A DNA stretch of 64,000 nucleotides from Bog-473 sp963753115. Lineage in GTDB: Bacteria; Actinomycetota; Acidimicrobiia; Acidimicrobiales; RAAP-2. The DNA lies in the NCBI GenBank assembly GCA_963753115.1, contig CAVWBB010000034.1, forward strand, positions 54,576 to 118,575, given 5' to 3'. Positions 25,746 to 35,825 of this stretch are shown one piece after another (within the stretch, counting starts at the first letter, position 1; each line of letters starts with the position of its first letter). The translations under genes and the position numbers were made by a program. The notes under the pieces were generated by a model. It was not told the DNA's origin. It saw only the letters and a program-made list of their open reading frames with translations, and did not search any database.

Positions 25746-27508
25746 GTGCGCATGGACATGACCGGTAGCAACGGGATCTTCGTTGTCCCGGCGGAGCACG
25801 TTCCCGGATTGATCGCGCTCCTCGCGACGCCGCTCGTCTTGTGGATCGGGGTCTGCTCCATCCGCTGGTTCGCCAAGAAAGGCTCTGCCGGCGCGTTGCG
25901 CCTCTCTGGACGCCTGAGCGCATTGTCGTTTCCCGCGAAGGCTGCAGTTGTGGCAATGGTGATCGGTGCAACGGTTCATGCCGCCATCGTCCCGACGCAC
26001 TGGGGGGATGCACGCGTGCTGGCGGTGCTCTTCATCCTCGACAGCCTGGGGTTCATCGGTGCCGCTGTGTGGACTCTCACCTCGAGGCCCCATTGGCAGC
26101 TTGTGTCGGCAGCCATGCTCGGCGGTACAGTCGCCGGCTACGCCTTCTACCTCGCCAAAGGCTGGGAGTCGGCTGACCCGGTCGGAATGGCCGTGTCGCT
26201 CATCGAACTCTCGGGGTGCTTTCTCGTGCTCCTCGCCGGACACACGGCCTTTGCCGATCCAGTCCGGCGCAATCGGTTGGTCCTGAGCTCTCTCGGCGTG
26301 TCGACCGCATTGCTCATCGGGACCGTGGCTGCCACGGGTACTGCTGCAGCCACCAGTTCAATCGCGACGGCTTCGCCGGTCCATGGCACGTCCGCCATGG
26401 GTGCGATGGGGGCGGGCTCGGACGCCGGGCAGTCGGTCTCACGGTCGTCGATGCGTGGCATGGATCCGACTTCTGGCCCGTCGTCAAGCAGTACGACCAT
26501 GCCCACCATGAGTTCCACCGCTCCCGGTACCAGCGCCTCGACGAACATGCCGGGCACGGGCACATCCACGTCGAGTGGCGGAATGCAGGCGATGCCGTCT
26601 GGGGGTTCGACCGGAGCCAGCACCATGCCGATGCCCACCATGCCCTCCGGTGACACCGGGAATACGGGAACGGGTATGCCCGGCATGGGGGGTGGCGGCG
26701 GGTCGAACTCGCCCCTGTCGCTCTCCACGACCTCCCCGGCTGGGAACATCACCTGGCCCCTGGCAATGGGGACAATGGGGGCGGGTATGCAGATGGTCAC
26801 ACCGACCTGCACGACCGCCCCCACGACGGCGCAGCAGACCGCCGCCGTCTCCTTGGTAGACCAATCGGTGAGCGCCCTCGCGCCCTTCGAGAGCCTTGCC
26901 GCGGCAAAGGCAGCGGGCTACATCCCGATCACCCCGAGTGGGGCGCCGGTGGTCCACTACGCCAACCCCGCATATCTGGCGACCCGCAGACACTCGACCC
27001 GGGGGCAATCGAAGCTCTGGTGTACGCCAACACCTCGCACGGTGCGATCCTGGTCGCAGCGATGTACGCGATGGCGAACAACCAGCTCGGACAAGCACCG
27101 CCAATGCCCGGTGGTTGCCTGACGGAATGGCACATCCACACCAACCTCTGCTTCTCGAACGCGAGTGGCGTCGTGGTCGGAGTGGTGCACGGCGGTGGCT
27201 GTGCGGCGGGCTCGACGAATCACGTCACGCAGCCGATGATCCACGTCTGGCTCGCTCCGCTCTCCGGGGGCCCGTTGGTCGTTGATGCCCCAGATGGACA
27301 GGTCGTCGCCGCTGCTTCTCAGCTACCGGTTCCGAACCCGCCGAACCCAACGGCCTCGGCGCTCGATCCCCAACCTGGCTGTCCTTCCTGTGGTCGCCGG
27401 CCCGGAACGGTGGCGCTGGTGCGTGACCGAGCACCCGGATGGCACGGCGCCGATGGTCGAGGTCACACGCAGGAGCACCCGATGAGGCGGGTGTCGTTGC
27501 GCTGGTAG
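25746..27508 (+). CDS. Membrane protein with Met/Ser/Gly-rich linker and conserved C-terminal WHIHTN domain, frameshifted; function unknown
   Basis: About 587 residues if one base is restored near 26985 (CTGGCGACCC should read through as LADPQTLDPGAIEAL). Start GTG 25746 or ATG 25752, both after the ribosome site GAGGAG; the N-terminus is MDMTGSNGIF. Residues about 10-200 form five or six membrane helices. Residues about 205-345 are low complexity with many Met, Ser, Thr, Gly and Pro (MPGMGGGGG, MPMPTMPSG). The C-terminal about 200 residues are globular: APFESLAAAKAAGYIPI, ANTSHGAILVAAMYAM and TEWHIHTNLCF, with His, Cys and Met that could bind metal (inference). The end of the coding region is uncertain; the natural stop may be near 27350. 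Confidence 0.6.
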
Positions 27509-27625
27509 CGCTCGGCCTCGTCATCGGGTAGCTCGGGAAGGTCGTGGTCGGCTGGGCCACGGCGATGTTCGGCGGCGACGTCCAGCCATCGCCTGATCAG
27601 ACGACTGCTTGCCCTACATCCGTCG

Positions 27626-28120
27626 TCAGTTCCGCCTCCGGCGTGTGCGTTTCCGAACGAAGCGAAGGATAGCGATGTGCTTTTGGGTGTCTCGCTGCAT
27701 GAGCTCCACCAACAGGCCGTTCAGCGAATCGTCCTTTGTGTCGCGAAGTTCGCGTCGGAGGCGTTTGAGCTCGCGCGCGTCCTCGTTCTCGTGTTCGAGC
27801 AGGCGCTCTGTCGCCGCGAGCACGGCGTCCCGATCAGCGCGGACAAAGTCGATGAGTGGTACGAGAGGTTCCTTCGCCTTCATCAGCGCAATCGTTTCGA
27901 CCGATTCAGCAAGCTCCAAGAGGATTCTGTGATGTCGAATCTCGTCCTCAATGAGCAGATTCACGAGATAGCGAAATGCTCCGGACTCCGTTCGGTCGGC
28001 GATCTCGGAGTACTCCTCGAGCAACCCTCGCTCTGTCTCGATGTGGTTGGTCAAATGAGCGTAGATAGCCCGATCCGTCGCAGAGGGTCCTGCCCAGGAC
28101 TCGGTTGTCATGTCGATCAT
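27626..28120 (-). CDS. Ferritin-like four-helix-bundle protein
   Basis: 164 residues, ATG 28120 with GGAGAG upstream. Long helices carry possible diiron ligands: HIETERGLLEEYSEIA (about residues 26-41), LIEDEIRHHRILLELAE (about 55-71) and a later HENEDARELKR/TQKHIAILRF region. The ExxH-like EDEIRHH arrangement resembles rubrerythrin/ferritin-like proteins, but I cannot see a full second ExxH pair. The tail is arginine rich (RKRTRRRRN). Convergent with the membrane protein upstream. Confidence 0.55.
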   Translation of the reverse strand: MIDMTTESWAGPSATDRAIYAHLTNHIETERGLLEEYSEIADRTESGAFRYLVNLLIEDEIRHHRILLELAESVETIALMKAKEPLVPLIDFVRADRDAVLAATERLLEHENEDARELKRLRRELRDTKDDSLNGLLVELMQRDTQKHIAILRFVRKRTRRRRN

Positions 28121-28845
28121 GGTCTCTCCATCGGATCGGACGTTGCTGTTCTCTGATTCGATCGTGGCCCGGCAGTGACGCCGTTCGCGCCGTCAGATCT
28201 GTGAACATCCCGGCGGCGTCGGGCAAGCGGCACTCGCACACGCCGACTCGTCGCGCCAGGGCCAGGACCATGACGACCCACAGGTCTCCGGTGCGTCTCG
28301 CAGGTGTCGTCAGAGTGGTGCGGCATCGTCGAAGGCATTCCTCTCGCGGGCCCTTTGGATCCAGGATGAGGGAGTGCCGTTGCCCTTACCAGGGACGAAG
28401 GTCCCGACATGTGACATGGGGCGGCTCGGGATGCACGGCGGGGTCCTCCAGAACGCGGGTCGGGGTGCCGCCTCCAGACTGCGGCCCGGGCTACCCCAGC
28501 CGGGTCGCGGCGATCAGGACGGTCTCGAAGTCCATGACGAAGGTTTCTGCGCTGTGGTCCGAACAACGAGCCAACAGAGGCCGGAGGCTTCTACGGCGAG
28601 ATGACCGCTGAGTCCGTGCCCCAGGGCTTGGCCCGAGTGGTGCGGGTCGACGGCGCTTCCTCACTCACTGTGGGCCGGCACCGCACCCGGCTGGGAGAGA
28701 TCGTGCACGGCTCGGCTGCCTCTCGCCTGTGGCGGTTGCGCCCGTACACCGGTTCGGAGACGAGGTAGCAACGTTCTGACAGGACGGGAGGCCGACCGTT
28801 CCCCGACATGGCGTTCAAGGTCCGGTCTCGGCGTCAGGGGATCCG
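28121..28845. other. 725-bp stretch with no supported gene
   Basis: Only short ORFs without family features or consistent codon use are present on either strand. It may hold decayed sequence; nothing recognisable apart from the upstream region of the ferritin-like gene at its left end. Confidence 0.5.
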
Positions 28846-29817
28846 ATGAAGGGCGTCGTCGCCGCTGGGCTAGCCGTTGGGCTGGCAGCCGCCATAGTGG
28901 GAACGGCGATTCTGGCGTCGGCGGCTTCGTTGCTCGGTGTCGGCAGCGGTGCTCCAGTCGCATCCTCGACGGCCACGGCCAAAATCCCGTCAGCGATGCT
29001 GGCGCTCTACCAGGAGGCGGCGATCACGTGTCCGGGGCTGCCCTGGACGATCCTGGCCGCCATCGGCACCATCGAGTCGGACAACGGGCAGTCCAACCTG
29101 CCGGGGGTGCACAGCGGCACAAACTCGGCGGGCGCCGAGGGTCCGATGCAGTTCGAGCCGGGGACGTTCGCCGCCTACGACGAGCCCGTCGCGCCCGGTG
29201 GAGCGACGCCGCCGAACCCGTATGACCCGACCGATGCCGTGTACGCCGCGGCTCGGCTGCTGTGTGCCGACGGCGCCTCGGGCGGGGCGGATCTCTCGGG
29301 CGCGGTCTACGCCTACAACCACTCGGCGGCGTACGTGGCCCAGGTGCTCGCGCTGGCCCAGACCTATGCCGCTGCTCCAACCGCTGCCGCGGGCACCACG
29401 TCCGCTGCGACGGGAACGTCCGCCGGCGCCGCCGCGGTCTCATGGGCGCTCTCCCAGATCGGCACGCCCTACGTCTGGGGTGGCGAGACTCCCGGCGTCG
29501 GCTTCGACTGCTCGGGTCTCGTGCAGGCGGCCTACGCCGTGGCCGGCCTGTCACTCCCCCGCGTGGCGCAGGACCAGTACGACACCACGCCGAAATTGGC
29601 TCCCGGGGCCGTCCTGGCCCCGGGAGACCTGGTGTTCTTCGGCGGTGGCCCGGATTCCGTTGACCACGTCGGCCTCTACGTGGGCGTGGTCGCCGGGCAG
29701 AACGTGATGGTTGACGCCCCCCACACCGGAGCCGACGTTCGCGCCGAGCCCTTTCCGGCGACCCCCGGTTCGTCCTTTGGGAGTTTGCTGTATGTCGGGG
29801 CGACGCGACCGATCTGA
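28846..29817 (+). CDS. Secreted SLT-like/NlpC-P60 peptidoglycan hydrolase
   Basis: 323 residues. An N-terminal signal/membrane segment (VVAAGLAVGLAAAIVGTAILAS) is followed by a lytic-transglycosylase-like domain (ILAAIGTIESDNGQSN, with the catalytic-type glutamate, then GPMQFEPGTFAAY and VYAYNHSAAYV) and a C-terminal NlpC/P60 domain with the catalytic cysteine in GFDCSGLVQAAYA (about residue 221) and the histidine in SVDHVGLYVG. Two-domain enzymes of this type often open the wall for conjugation in Gram-positive mobile elements, but no conjugation genes are nearby. Start ATG 28846 after CAGGGGA. Confidence 0.88.
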   Translation: MKGVVAAGLAVGLAAAIVGTAILASAASLLGVGSGAPVASSTATAKIPSAMLALYQEAAITCPGLPWTILAAIGTIESDNGQSNLPGVHSGTNSAGAEGPMQFEPGTFAAYDEPVAPGGATPPNPYDPTDAVYAAARLLCADGASGGADLSGAVYAYNHSAAYVAQVLALAQTYAAAPTAAAGTTSAATGTSAGAAAVSWALSQIGTPYVWGGETPGVGFDCSGLVQAAYAVAGLSLPRVAQDQYDTTPKLAPGAVLAPGDLVFFGGGPDSVDHVGLYVGVVAGQNVMVDAPHTGADVRAEPFPATPGSSFGSLLYVGATRPI

Positions 29818-30082
29818 TGGTTTGAGGGGCGGCGGCAGCATGTGCCCCATGGCGCGGGCGGCTGTCACCGTCCGGCGCCATGGGGGCAAAGCGAGAGTTG
29901 ACTCTCGCTCCTCCGAGCGCGTGGTGCGTGCAGGCTCTCAGACAGAGGGCGCGAGGTGCCTTGGTTCGCTATCACCCGCGAGAGAGGTGATCACTCCTGG
30001 CTCCGAAGGCATCGGCAACGGATCAGGACAAGGACGATGCGGTCAGTGGTCGGTGAGAGCCGTCACACGCCGCCGGTCACCG

Positions 30083-30892
30083 TCACTCGCTTCGAGCAAC
30101 GATACCCGGACTCAGTCGTCGGGAGGGTGGGTCGCGGTAGGCGAGCTCGTCCGGCCACAGATTGACGATCGTGTAGCCCGCTTGCCTGAGCAGCCTCCGG
30201 AGATCGGTGTACTTGGTCCGACTGAGGTGCTTCTTCTCATAGATCAGAAACTGTGGCGCCCACGAGGCCGTCAACGGGAGGTCCCGAATGATCTGGTCGT
30301 CGAATCCCTCGGCATCGATGTGAAGGAGGTCGATCTTGGGAAGGCCCACCTCGGCAATCAGCGACGCCACAGTTCTGGACTCCACCTCGACCGGGAAGAT
30401 ACGGCTCTCGAGCTCGGGAAGTGCGTACGAGTGGCTCATGACCACGTCTCGGTCGAACGACGCCAGCTGCACGACCCAGTCGGGGTCCTGGGGCCGGGGG
30501 CCGACCGAATACATCGTCATGGTGCCCTCGCCGCGCCCGATCGCAACCTGGAAGAACCGCAGCCCAGACACCCCTTCGTAGTTGGCGACCAACTGCTCAA
30601 AGAGCTCCGGCATAGGTTCGACCAAGATGCCCGACCACTGAGACGACCGGACCACGTCATGGAGAGGATCATTCGCCTTGCCGTCGCACGAGCCGATCTG
30701 CACGAAGGTGAGCGGACTCCCGGAGCGCCTGGCGATCTCCTCCACGACCCCCCGGGCGTTCCACGCGGACAGCTGACACCACAGGCTCCACGGCAGATGG
30801 GGTGCCAACCACGTCGCACGGGCGATGCGACGGCGCCCGGCGTACTGCCAACGTGTCTGCAGCTTGAAGGAGGCTCCTCGCAGCGCTGTCAC
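30083..30892 (-). CDS. FkbM-family SAM-dependent methyltransferase
   Basis: 269 residues. A Rossmann methyltransferase with VQIGSCDGKANDPL as motif I, GILVEPMPELFEQL as the acidic loop, then VALSL-like strand region and the FkbM hallmark KIDLLHIDAEGFDDQII near residue 190. FkbM proteins methylate sugar or small-molecule hydroxyls; the substrate is unknown here. The gene stands alone, with 265 bp after and about 200 bp before it. Confidence 0.85.
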   Translation of the reverse strand: MTALRGASFKLQTRWQYAGRRRIARATWLAPHLPWSLWCQLSAWNARGVVEEIARRSGSPLTFVQIGSCDGKANDPLHDVVRSSQWSGILVEPMPELFEQLVANYEGVSGLRFFQVAIGRGEGTMTMYSVGPRPQDPDWVVQLASFDRDVVMSHSYALPELESRIFPVEVESRTVASLIAEVGLPKIDLLHIDAEGFDDQIIRDLPLTASWAPQFLIYEKKHLSRTKYTDLRRLLRQAGYTIVNLWPDELAYRDPPSRRLSPGIVARSE

Positions 30893-31089
30893 TGACGGAC
30901 CCGCGGCGATCCATACCGAGACACCTCGAACACGGCATTACTCACCGAGAACCGAGTCGTCACCACCGGAATGACGCTCGTGCGACGGCCGGTCGGGGGG
31001 TGTCCCCTCGCGCGTGTGTCCACAGGGGTCATGGCCCGACCAGCCAGATCGGCGAACGGTGATTTGTCGATCTGGAGGTTCGGAGTCCC

Positions 31090-31644
31090 CTAGGAGGTAC
31101 AGCCCCAGGAGCCGATCACGTGCACCTTGCCCTTTCCTGGCTTTCCCCTGAACGAGCTGTAGGGCCCGAGGGTGATTTTCACCTTCCCCGAGGTCTTGGT
31201 CGTGACGATCGACCCGTTCTTGGTGGTGGACGTCCAGTTCCAGTTCGTCGTGCCGTTGGACTCGGCACCAATCAGCGTGACGCTTGGACCCTCACCATTC
31301 TCCTGGCCAAAATTCTTTGAGGTTCCTGCCTTCGGTGCATAGAGCTGGATGGTCCACTGACTGGCCGGCGCACCCCTGAGCGTTCCGGTCAGCATGAAGG
31401 TTGCCCCTTTTGCCGTGACGACATCCTGGCTGCAGGGCGTGCTCGGTGTGGTCAACGTTCCTTTCACCGTGCCACTGAACGTAAAGGACGTCTGAGTTGG
31501 GGCTCCCGCCGCACCGGCGGCAGCCGCTCCCATCGAAAACGTGAAGAGTCCCGCAATTGTGAAGGCGGCGCTCCGCCAGATCCGTTGTCGCGTTCGACAC
31601 GGCTGGTTTGGCACCGTTGTTACTGGGCCGTCACTCGGGAGCAT
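31090..31644 (-). CDS. Small secreted protein, unknown function
   Basis: 184 residues from ATG 31644, fixed by a perfect AGGAGG eight bases upstream and a TACGCT hexamer further up (31671-31676). Signal peptide about residues 20-48 (IAGLFTFSMGAAAAGAAG). The mature part is rich in Thr, Ser and Gly: SFTFSGTVKGTLTT, two cysteines (about residue 70 and the C-terminus GSWGCTS) that may pair, and KVKITLGPYSSF. No family recognised. A decayed short relative lies at 33746-33975. Confidence 0.72.
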   Translation of the reverse strand: MLPSDGPVTTVPNQPCRTRQRIWRSAAFTIAGLFTFSMGAAAAGAAGAPTQTSFTFSGTVKGTLTTPSTPCSQDVVTAKGATFMLTGTLRGAPASQWTIQLYAPKAGTSKNFGQENGEGPSVTLIGAESNGTTNWNWTSTTKNGSIVTTKTSGKVKITLGPYSSFRGKPGKGKVHVIGSWGCTS

Positions 31645-31730
31645 GGGATGAACCTCCTGATCACTCCTACAGCGTAAATTGATGAACGAGAAGCGTCGAG
31701 TCCTGAAATCGGCGAAATTCCCGACCAGGA

Positions 31731-32120
31731 TTGCCACTTCCGGTCGCCCTCGTCCTGCTGACGCCCGAAGTCGATCTGACCGAGTCCGGCGACTCATTCC
31801 ACACAAATCTTGGCATCGACAACGTGTCCGGCGACTCGATCGCCTTGTATGCCGGTAAATACGATCTGCGACACCCCTATCTGTCGCCGCTGTTCGGCGA
31901 TCTCAGATCCCCCTTCCCACCGACCTTTTTTGCAAGCGGGAACCCGGGACCTGTTCTTGTCCAACACCGTTCGGATGCACCGGAAGCTTCGAAACGGCGG
32001 CATCGATGCTCAACTCCACGTGTTCGAGGCCATGCCTCACGGCGGGTTCTTTGGTGCCCTGAAGACGACGAGCTGACTGAGGAAATTCGTCGATTCCTGG
32101 CTGCCGACGTCGGGAGCTGA
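31731..32120 (+). pseudogene. 3' remnant of an alpha/beta hydrolase (esterase/lipase), two frameshifts
   Basis: Read across two frame changes (near 31930 and 32060), this gives the C-terminal half of an Hsl/fold-3-type hydrolase: a strand with LLTPEVDLTESG, DLRHPYLSPLFGDL, PPTFFASGTRDLFL (acid residue region), then HVFEAMPHGGFF (catalytic histidine region) and DDELTEEIRRFLAADVG. The nucleophile half with its GxSxG motif is absent upstream, where the secreted protein gene begins on the other strand, so this is a truncated gene and not only an indel error. Confidence 0.7.
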
Positions 32121-32155
32121 TCACCGACGGCAGATCTGATGAGCGACGGCTGCAC

Positions 32156-33609
32156 GTGCTACACGACGCCTGGAGGGTGTCGCCGTCCGGCACTTCCTCG
32201 GCTACGTCATCCAAAGCCGTTCTGTGCCCGGAACATCTCGTCATCGGTCACCGGTGTTCATTAGGATTCTCGCCCACGTCCTATTACAGGCAGCTCTCGA
32301 CTCCTTCTTGGTTCCGCCCGGCCCTGCTTGTGAGCGTCCTGGTCGGCCTCGTCGCTCGTCTCGTCTTCGTCACCACCACGTCGCTCCCGGTCGCCGTCGA
32401 TGCCGTCGCGTACCGCTCCTTGGCGACCAACCTGGCCAATGGCAAGGGGTATGTGCACGCAGTCGCCGCTCAGCCCGACAAGTTTGTGGCAACGGCAGGT
32501 CACCCGCCGCTGTTCTCCTGTGTCCTGGCCGTGTTCGATCTGCTGGGACTCCAGTCGCTCACCCAGCAGCGCGTCGCTCTGGCAGTCGTCGGTTCCGTGG
32601 CGGTGCTGATCATGGGTCTGCTCGGGCGAGAGGTCGCCGGTCCGGCCGTGGGGATCGGGGCGGCTCTCATATCGGCCGTGGACCCGCTGTGGCTGGGACC
32701 AATCGGAGCATTGATGAGCGAGAGCATCTACCTGACCATCATTCCGCTCGCCGTACTGCTGGCGCTCAGGTGTCTCGCAAGGCCGACGTTCTGGCGGTTC
32801 GGCGCGTTGGGCCTTGTCTGCGGTCTGGCGACACTGATTCGGAGCGAAGCGATCGACTTCGTGGTGCTGCTCGGCGTCCCGCTGCTCCTCATGGTTCGTA
32901 GCTCGTGGAAGAACCGTTGTGTGTTGGGTGTGGCGTTGCTCGTCGGGGCGGCGTTGGTGCTCGGCCCCTGGCTCGTTCGAAACAAGGTCAAACTGGGTGG
33001 CGTCGTCCTTTCGACCCAACAGGGCGGCACTCTGGCCGGTCATATTGCGCGTCGACGTTCGACCGGGCGAACCCCGACTACGGAGGATTCTCCGCTGAGT
33101 GTGTGTACGCAGCCGGGTCACTGTTCCTGGTGTACGGCAAGCCGCCTGACCGGGCCCAGGGTTGGACGGAGCTGGCGCTGGACCACGCACTCACCCAACA
33201 TGCGAAGGAATATGCACTGAGCCACCTGGGGGTGCTTCCTCGTGTCGTCCTGGCGCGTGAAGAGTCCGCCTGGGGGCTGGGCAACCAGAACGTTCTGTTG
33301 TCACTCGCCGACGCGGAAGGTCGCAACCGGACCTCCGAACTCATCGGGAAAGGTCTCTACTGGGTGCTCGCCCCGTTTGTCATCGTCGGAGCAGCCCTCC
33401 TCGCCAGGCGAGCCCCGCAACGCCTCCTCTTGGTGATGGTTCCAGTCGTCGTCGCGGTAGTGACCGTGGCACTGGTCTATGGCAGTACGCGGATGCGGGT
33501 GGTCGCAGAGCCGTCGCTGGCTGTCCTGGCCGCAACGGGTTTCGTCGCCGCGGGTCGGTGGCTGCGCATGCATATACCCGTACATGAGCGCCTACGAGCT
33601 GCAGAGTGA
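32156..33609 (+). CDS. GT39/ArnT-like membrane glycosyltransferase, frameshifted
   Basis: Polytopic membrane protein resembling lipid-phosphate-sugar-dependent glycosyltransferases. About 484 residues after restoring one base near 33045. The first part has a hydrophobic helix, LVARLVFVTTTSLPVAVDAVAYRSLA (the acidic loop typical of the family), AGHPPLFSCVLAVF and several membrane helices. The frame breaks within LSTQQGGTLAG; the other frame continues with CASTFDRANPDYGGF, WTELALDHALTQHAKEYAL and three C-terminal helices. The start is uncertain: GTG 32156 has no ribosome site and the first about 45 residues look non-conserved. Confidence 0.72.
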
Positions 33610-33610
33610 C

Positions 33611-33735
33611 ATTGCTTTCTTCGGGGGCGGCCCGGGTCCATCGACCGGGCGGGGCTGTTCGTCAGTGTGATCGACGAGCAGGTCGTCGTGGCTGACGCCG
33701 TCGAGCGTGTCGCCATCGGGGTCCTCAGTGGGTGA
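33611..33735 (+). pseudogene. Remnant of an NlpC/P60 C-terminal domain
   Basis: With one frame change near 33640 the segment reads IAFFGGGPG then IDRAGLFVSVIDEQVVVADAV to a TGA at 33735. It aligns by eye with the end of the intact enzyme at 28.8-29.8 kb (LVFFGGGPDSVDHVGLYVG...QNVMVDA). The catalytic Cys half is absent and the histidine position reads Arg, so it cannot be functional. It follows the glycosyltransferase stop directly. Confidence 0.6.
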
Positions 33736-33745
33736 GTTCAGCCGA

Positions 33746-33975
33746 TCACGGGCATTTCCACGAGCCGCTTACTTTCGTTGTCGCTCCGGTGGTGTACAGC
33801 TTCGTTCCCTTTGAGCGCACCAGTGAATGTGAACGAACCGCTTCCCGATCCCCCTGACGATGCCGAGGCTGGCATCAAAGTCAAACACGCGACCGTCGCT
33901 GCGGAGAGAGCATGCGACGAGTGTCCAGAGGAAGATACGTCCGCAATCAGCAGCGATGGGATGTCGGCTCCTCAT
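33746..33975 (-). pseudogene. Short secreted protein related to the one at 31.1-31.6 kb, two frameshifts
   Basis: From ATG 33975 the frames together give MRSRHPIAADCGRIFLWTLV..., a hydrophobic stretch ending MPASASSGG, then GSFTFTGALKG, and after another shift TKLYTTGATTKVSGSWKCP and TGA 33746. SFTFTGALKG and the GSWKC end match SFTFSGTVKG and GSWGC in the 184-residue secreted protein nearby. Two shifts in 230 bp can be decay or sequencing errors; I cannot separate these. Confidence 0.5.
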
Positions 33976-34180
33976 GGACCATCACCGCCAAAATGGATGA
34001 TTGGTATCAGTGAATCGCACTGTCGCCAGGGCTGCTGCGAGGCGGAGGCGGGCGGCGCTACCGGAAGATCCAGGTTCGCAGGCGATCTTGCAGCGGTTCT
34101 GCCGGTAATGACGTAGATGGTCCGCCCTCCCCCGCGGGGGATGACTCCGTTCGCCGGACGGGGCACAGTCCGGTACAAGT

Positions 34181-35041
34181 TCAGCGAGGCCTGCGAATCC
34201 GCAACCGGTTGTCGGATAGCGCCACGCTGAAGCGCCCCTCGGGAGACACATCGAGCAAGATGCCACGAAGGTCGGCGATGAAGTCGTCCAGGCGATCTCC
34301 GAGAAGGTGAGGTGCGGTTGACGAGGTAGAGAGAACCCAGGCCACGACGTCCTCGAGCGAACGCTCCAGGACCCGGTCGTCGGAGACGACGACGAGCTCC
34401 TCGGGCGCGAACCCAGCGGCCTGGAACACCGCGTCCTCCCCATCGGGCGAGGTGTTGCGGAACCCTTGACCGGCACGGCGGTCGGGACCAAGCCAGCGGC
34501 GGCGCAGCTCATCGATGGCTGCCTCGGGGATCGGTGGGCATGGGCCGCTCGGCGGCACCTGGTCCGGCGGAGTGGTGTGCCACAGGTCCACTTGAACGAC
34601 GGCGCCGTTGGCATCGAGCATCTGTCTGACGGCCGAGGCCACTCGGGGTCGGTCCATCCAGTGGAACGATTGGCCGAAGCCGATTACTTGGAAGGTGCCG
34701 AGGAGTCCGGGGAGGTCCTCCGCTCGCATCTGGACCCAGTCGGCATTCTGGATTCTCTCCTCTGCGGCAGAGCGCTTGGCCTCGGCCAGCATCCCCGGAT
34801 CTGGGTCGAGTCCAGTGACACCCTCGAAGAGGTGGGCGAAGAACAGGGCGACGGTGCCAGGCCCGCAACCGACGTCGAGGAGCCGCCCACGACCGTCGAG
34901 GTGAAGGTGCTGGGCGAGAGCGTCGGCCAGGGCAGGGGCATATGGATTACGACCCTGTCGGTAGTAGCGGGCGGTGCCCTCGAACACGGTCTCGTCCCAG
35001 ACCCAGTCCTCCCAAGGGTGGCGCACCGGTCCCTCCGCCAT
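34181..35041 (-). CDS. Class I SAM-dependent methyltransferase
   Basis: 286 residues from ATG 35041. Motif I LLDVGCGPGTVALFF (about residues 54-68), GLDPDPGMLAEAKRSA as the acidic motif, then VQMRAEDLPG and FGQSFHWMDRP, which resemble the ubiquinone/menaquinone-type and trans-aconitate-like methyltransferases. The C-terminus is helical with no extra domain. Longer in-frame starts up to 35287 add arginine-rich sequence without similarity. Substrate unknown; no obvious partner gene. Confidence 0.84.
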   Translation of the reverse strand: MAEGPVRHPWEDWVWDETVFEGTARYYRQGRNPYAPALADALAQHLHLDGRGRLLDVGCGPGTVALFFAHLFEGVTGLDPDPGMLAEAKRSAAEERIQNADWVQMRAEDLPGLLGTFQVIGFGQSFHWMDRPRVASAVRQMLDANGAVVQVDLWHTTPPDQVPPSGPCPPIPEAAIDELRRRWLGPDRRAGQGFRNTSPDGEDAVFQAAGFAPEELVVVSDDRVLERSLEDVVAWVLSTSSTAPHLLGDRLDDFIADLRGILLDVSPEGRFSVALSDNRLRIRRPR

Positions 35042-35825
35042 ATGTTCAGTGTGGCAGAGGCCGCTCCCGCCCCTGGGATGCTCAGAGGGAGCGTGTATCT
35101 CATCGCCCAAATGCGGACGCCTGTCACTGGGCCGGTCTCGACCTCGAGACTCAGCTCTCGTGGCACCGGCTCGACGACGGTTCAGGCGTGCGACGCACGG
35201 TTCTGGTACACCTTTCGACCGGGCAAATACCTGCTGACGGGTCACGCTGGCGACGCGCCATGTCCGCCGGTCAGGGTGACGATGCAATCGGGCAAGACCA
35301 CTGATGATCCCGATATCGATTGCCAGGGTGAGTGATCACCGGGTGAACCAGCGCGCCGGGGCGCGGGCTCTCGGGGCTTCCTCAAAGACCTCGTAGGTCG
35401 TCGAGGTTCCGGAGTTCCACTGGCCTGGTGAAGCGACGGAGCCGGCCTCTGGTGAGGGGCACGCTGCAATCGAACCAAGCGATTATGTGGAAGCTGATCG
35501 GATTCCGCAACAGCCAGGAATCCACAGCCTGCGCCGTTTCGTGTGCCCGTGTGCATCGATATGAACCGCCCCCGTGGCATCGGTGTGCGTCTCCGCTTCC
35601 GCCGTCTACTCAATGCCATTCAAGTACTTGAACTTGCTCGAATCGTCAGGGTCGCGGTTCCAGCCCGTCCCAGGGTTATCGTGATCCATCGCCCCATAAT
35701 TTCAGCCTCTGAAGGGTCAGGCCCGAATCGTCAAAGTGCTCCCGAACGCCGGTCCTGGGGGTTCGATTGAGTTCCCTATCGACACAGGGATGCGTCCCAG
35801 TGGACCGTGGAGCGAGAATCTTGGA
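35042..35825. other. 784-bp stretch with no supported gene
   Basis: Only short ORFs with no recognisable family or ribosome site. The right end must carry the promoter of the GNAT gene. No tRNA or attachment-like repeat was seen. Confidence 0.5.
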
